Notes under the pieces: generated by a model
Databases searched by the model: none
What the model was told of the DNA's origin: nothing
Seen by the model: only the letters and a program-made list of their open reading frames with translations
Shown here: positions 12,593 to 12,937 of the stretch, piece after piece
How positions within the stretch are numbered: the stretch's first letter is position 1
Layout: every line of letters begins with the position of its first letter
Program-made: the position numbers and the translations under genes
Source: SVEL01 sp045126215
GTDB lineage: Bacteria > Bacillota > Clostridia > Lachnospirales > Lachnospiraceae
DNA: 12,937 nt
Direction: 5' to 3'
Assembly: GCA_045126215.1 (NCBI GenBank)
Contig: JBGVOD010000050.1
Coordinates: forward strand, 1 to 12,937

Positions 12593-12717
12593 TGCAAAAG
12601 CTTATAATAGGAATATAATATATTATCTCTTGAAAATTCGCATTGTAAGGTTTTTATACGCGTGGATGCGCCTAGTAACAGGAGACCTATGCTTTATATA
12701 GAGATTATAAGCTTGCA
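12593..12717 (+). ncRNA. Candidate structured RNA closed by a long-range stem
   Basis: Immediately after the spoIIQ stop, TGCA-aa-AGCTTATAAT (12593-12608) can pair with ATTATAAGCTTGCA (12704-12717): 14 bp with a two-base bulge, closing a 95-base domain. Inside are CGCAT/ATGCG and AGGAGACCT-type short pairings. I do not recognise a known RNA family. It may equally be a chance pairing in AT-rich DNA or the leader of the next gene. Confidence 0.3.
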
Positions 12718-12723
12718 ATAGCT

Positions 12724-12758
12724 CCAGGCTTTATAGCCTGGTTACATATATATTTTTT
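12724..12758 (+). terminator. Possible terminator after the spoIIQ-like gene
   Basis: CCAGGCT-TTAT-AGCCTGG (12724-12741) is a perfect 7-bp hairpin, with TTTTTT at 12753-12758. The 11-base gap before the T-run is longer than usual, so termination may be weak. Confidence 0.45.
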
Positions 12759-12816
12759 ACGATAAACTTTTCAAATAGATTTCTTAAAATAAGGTAATCT
12801 CACTGGCTTCAGTGAT

Positions 12817-12876
12817 TGTGGAATTTGCACAAGAAGTGTGGAAGGTGCACAAGAAGTGTGGAATTTGCACAAGATT
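12817..12876. repeat. Three phased copies of a 20-bp tandem repeat
   Basis: The unit TGTGGAATTTGCACAAGAAG starts at 12817, 12837 and 12857. The middle copy has GG for TT, and the last ends in ATT. Each unit contains TTGCACAA or GTGCACAA, which is nearly palindromic. The unit length is not a multiple of three, so it is unlikely to be coding. It lies upstream of whatever begins past the window. Confidence 0.8.
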
Positions 12877-12937
12877 TGTAGAGATTACGACTAAGAGTCT
12901 AGAGAAAGCAGTTTCAAAGCCGAAAACCAGAGCAAAA

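Noticed and set aside
12817..12876. CRISPR array
   Set aside because: The units are directly contiguous at 20 bp with no unique spacers and no cas genes nearby.
12788..12937. Open frame to the right edge through the 20-bp repeats
   Set aside because: There is no good start or ribosome site, and the 20-bp unit changes phase each time. The encoded residues match nothing I recognise.

Overview
The window looks like chromosomal DNA of a low-GC Firmicute, most likely a Lachnospiraceae-type clostridium. The signs are AT-rich codon use, strong AGGAGG-type ribosome sites, a T-box-controlled isoleucyl-tRNA synthetase, a clostridial glycogen phosphorylase and a spoIID-spoIIQ-like sporulation pair. All genes I can support lie on the plus strand. 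No tRNA, rRNA or CRISPR array was seen.

Bases 1-2250 are accessory DNA. An IS110-family transposase tail at the left edge is followed by a graveyard of polymorphic-toxin tips. The first is a nuclease-like toxin fragment with a four-cysteine zinc-ribbon partner. The second is a DUF4258/BECR-like toxin fragment with a partner gene. The third is a partner gene with no toxin. The pieces are joined by recurring junction DNA: a ~153-bp imperfect repeat at 211-363 and 1812-1964, and a short shared sequence reading (F/Y)VKSG. This resembles orphan toxin/immunity cassettes displaced from the 3' end of a larger secreted toxin gene.

Bases 2250-4000 hold relics of a replicon. Two diverged copies of a structured leader each carry an inverted repeat and a hairpin with a T-run. 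The second copy leads into a truncated replication-initiator gene. An unidentified ORF fragment and a small DUF4234-like membrane protein follow.

Bases 4000-10305 are housekeeping. A consensus sigma-A promoter drives a ~340-nt leader containing a T-box with specifier codon ATC, then ileS of the long, eukaryote-like type 2 with its own terminator. glgP follows with its own promoter.

Bases 10387-12585 encode a SpoIID-like and a SpoIIQ-like (LytM/M23) protein. In the mother cell and forespore these proteins normally act together during engulfment. Candidate sigma-E-like and sigma-F-like promoters precede them, as expected for these compartments. The most unusual point is that both proteins have lost their catalytic residues: SpoIID has Gln in place of the catalytic Glu, and the LytM domain has none of its zinc ligands. 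The inter-gene region carries a tandem duplicated hairpin. The DNA after spoIIQ has a long-range stem that could enclose a structured RNA, then three perfectly phased 20-bp repeats at the right edge.
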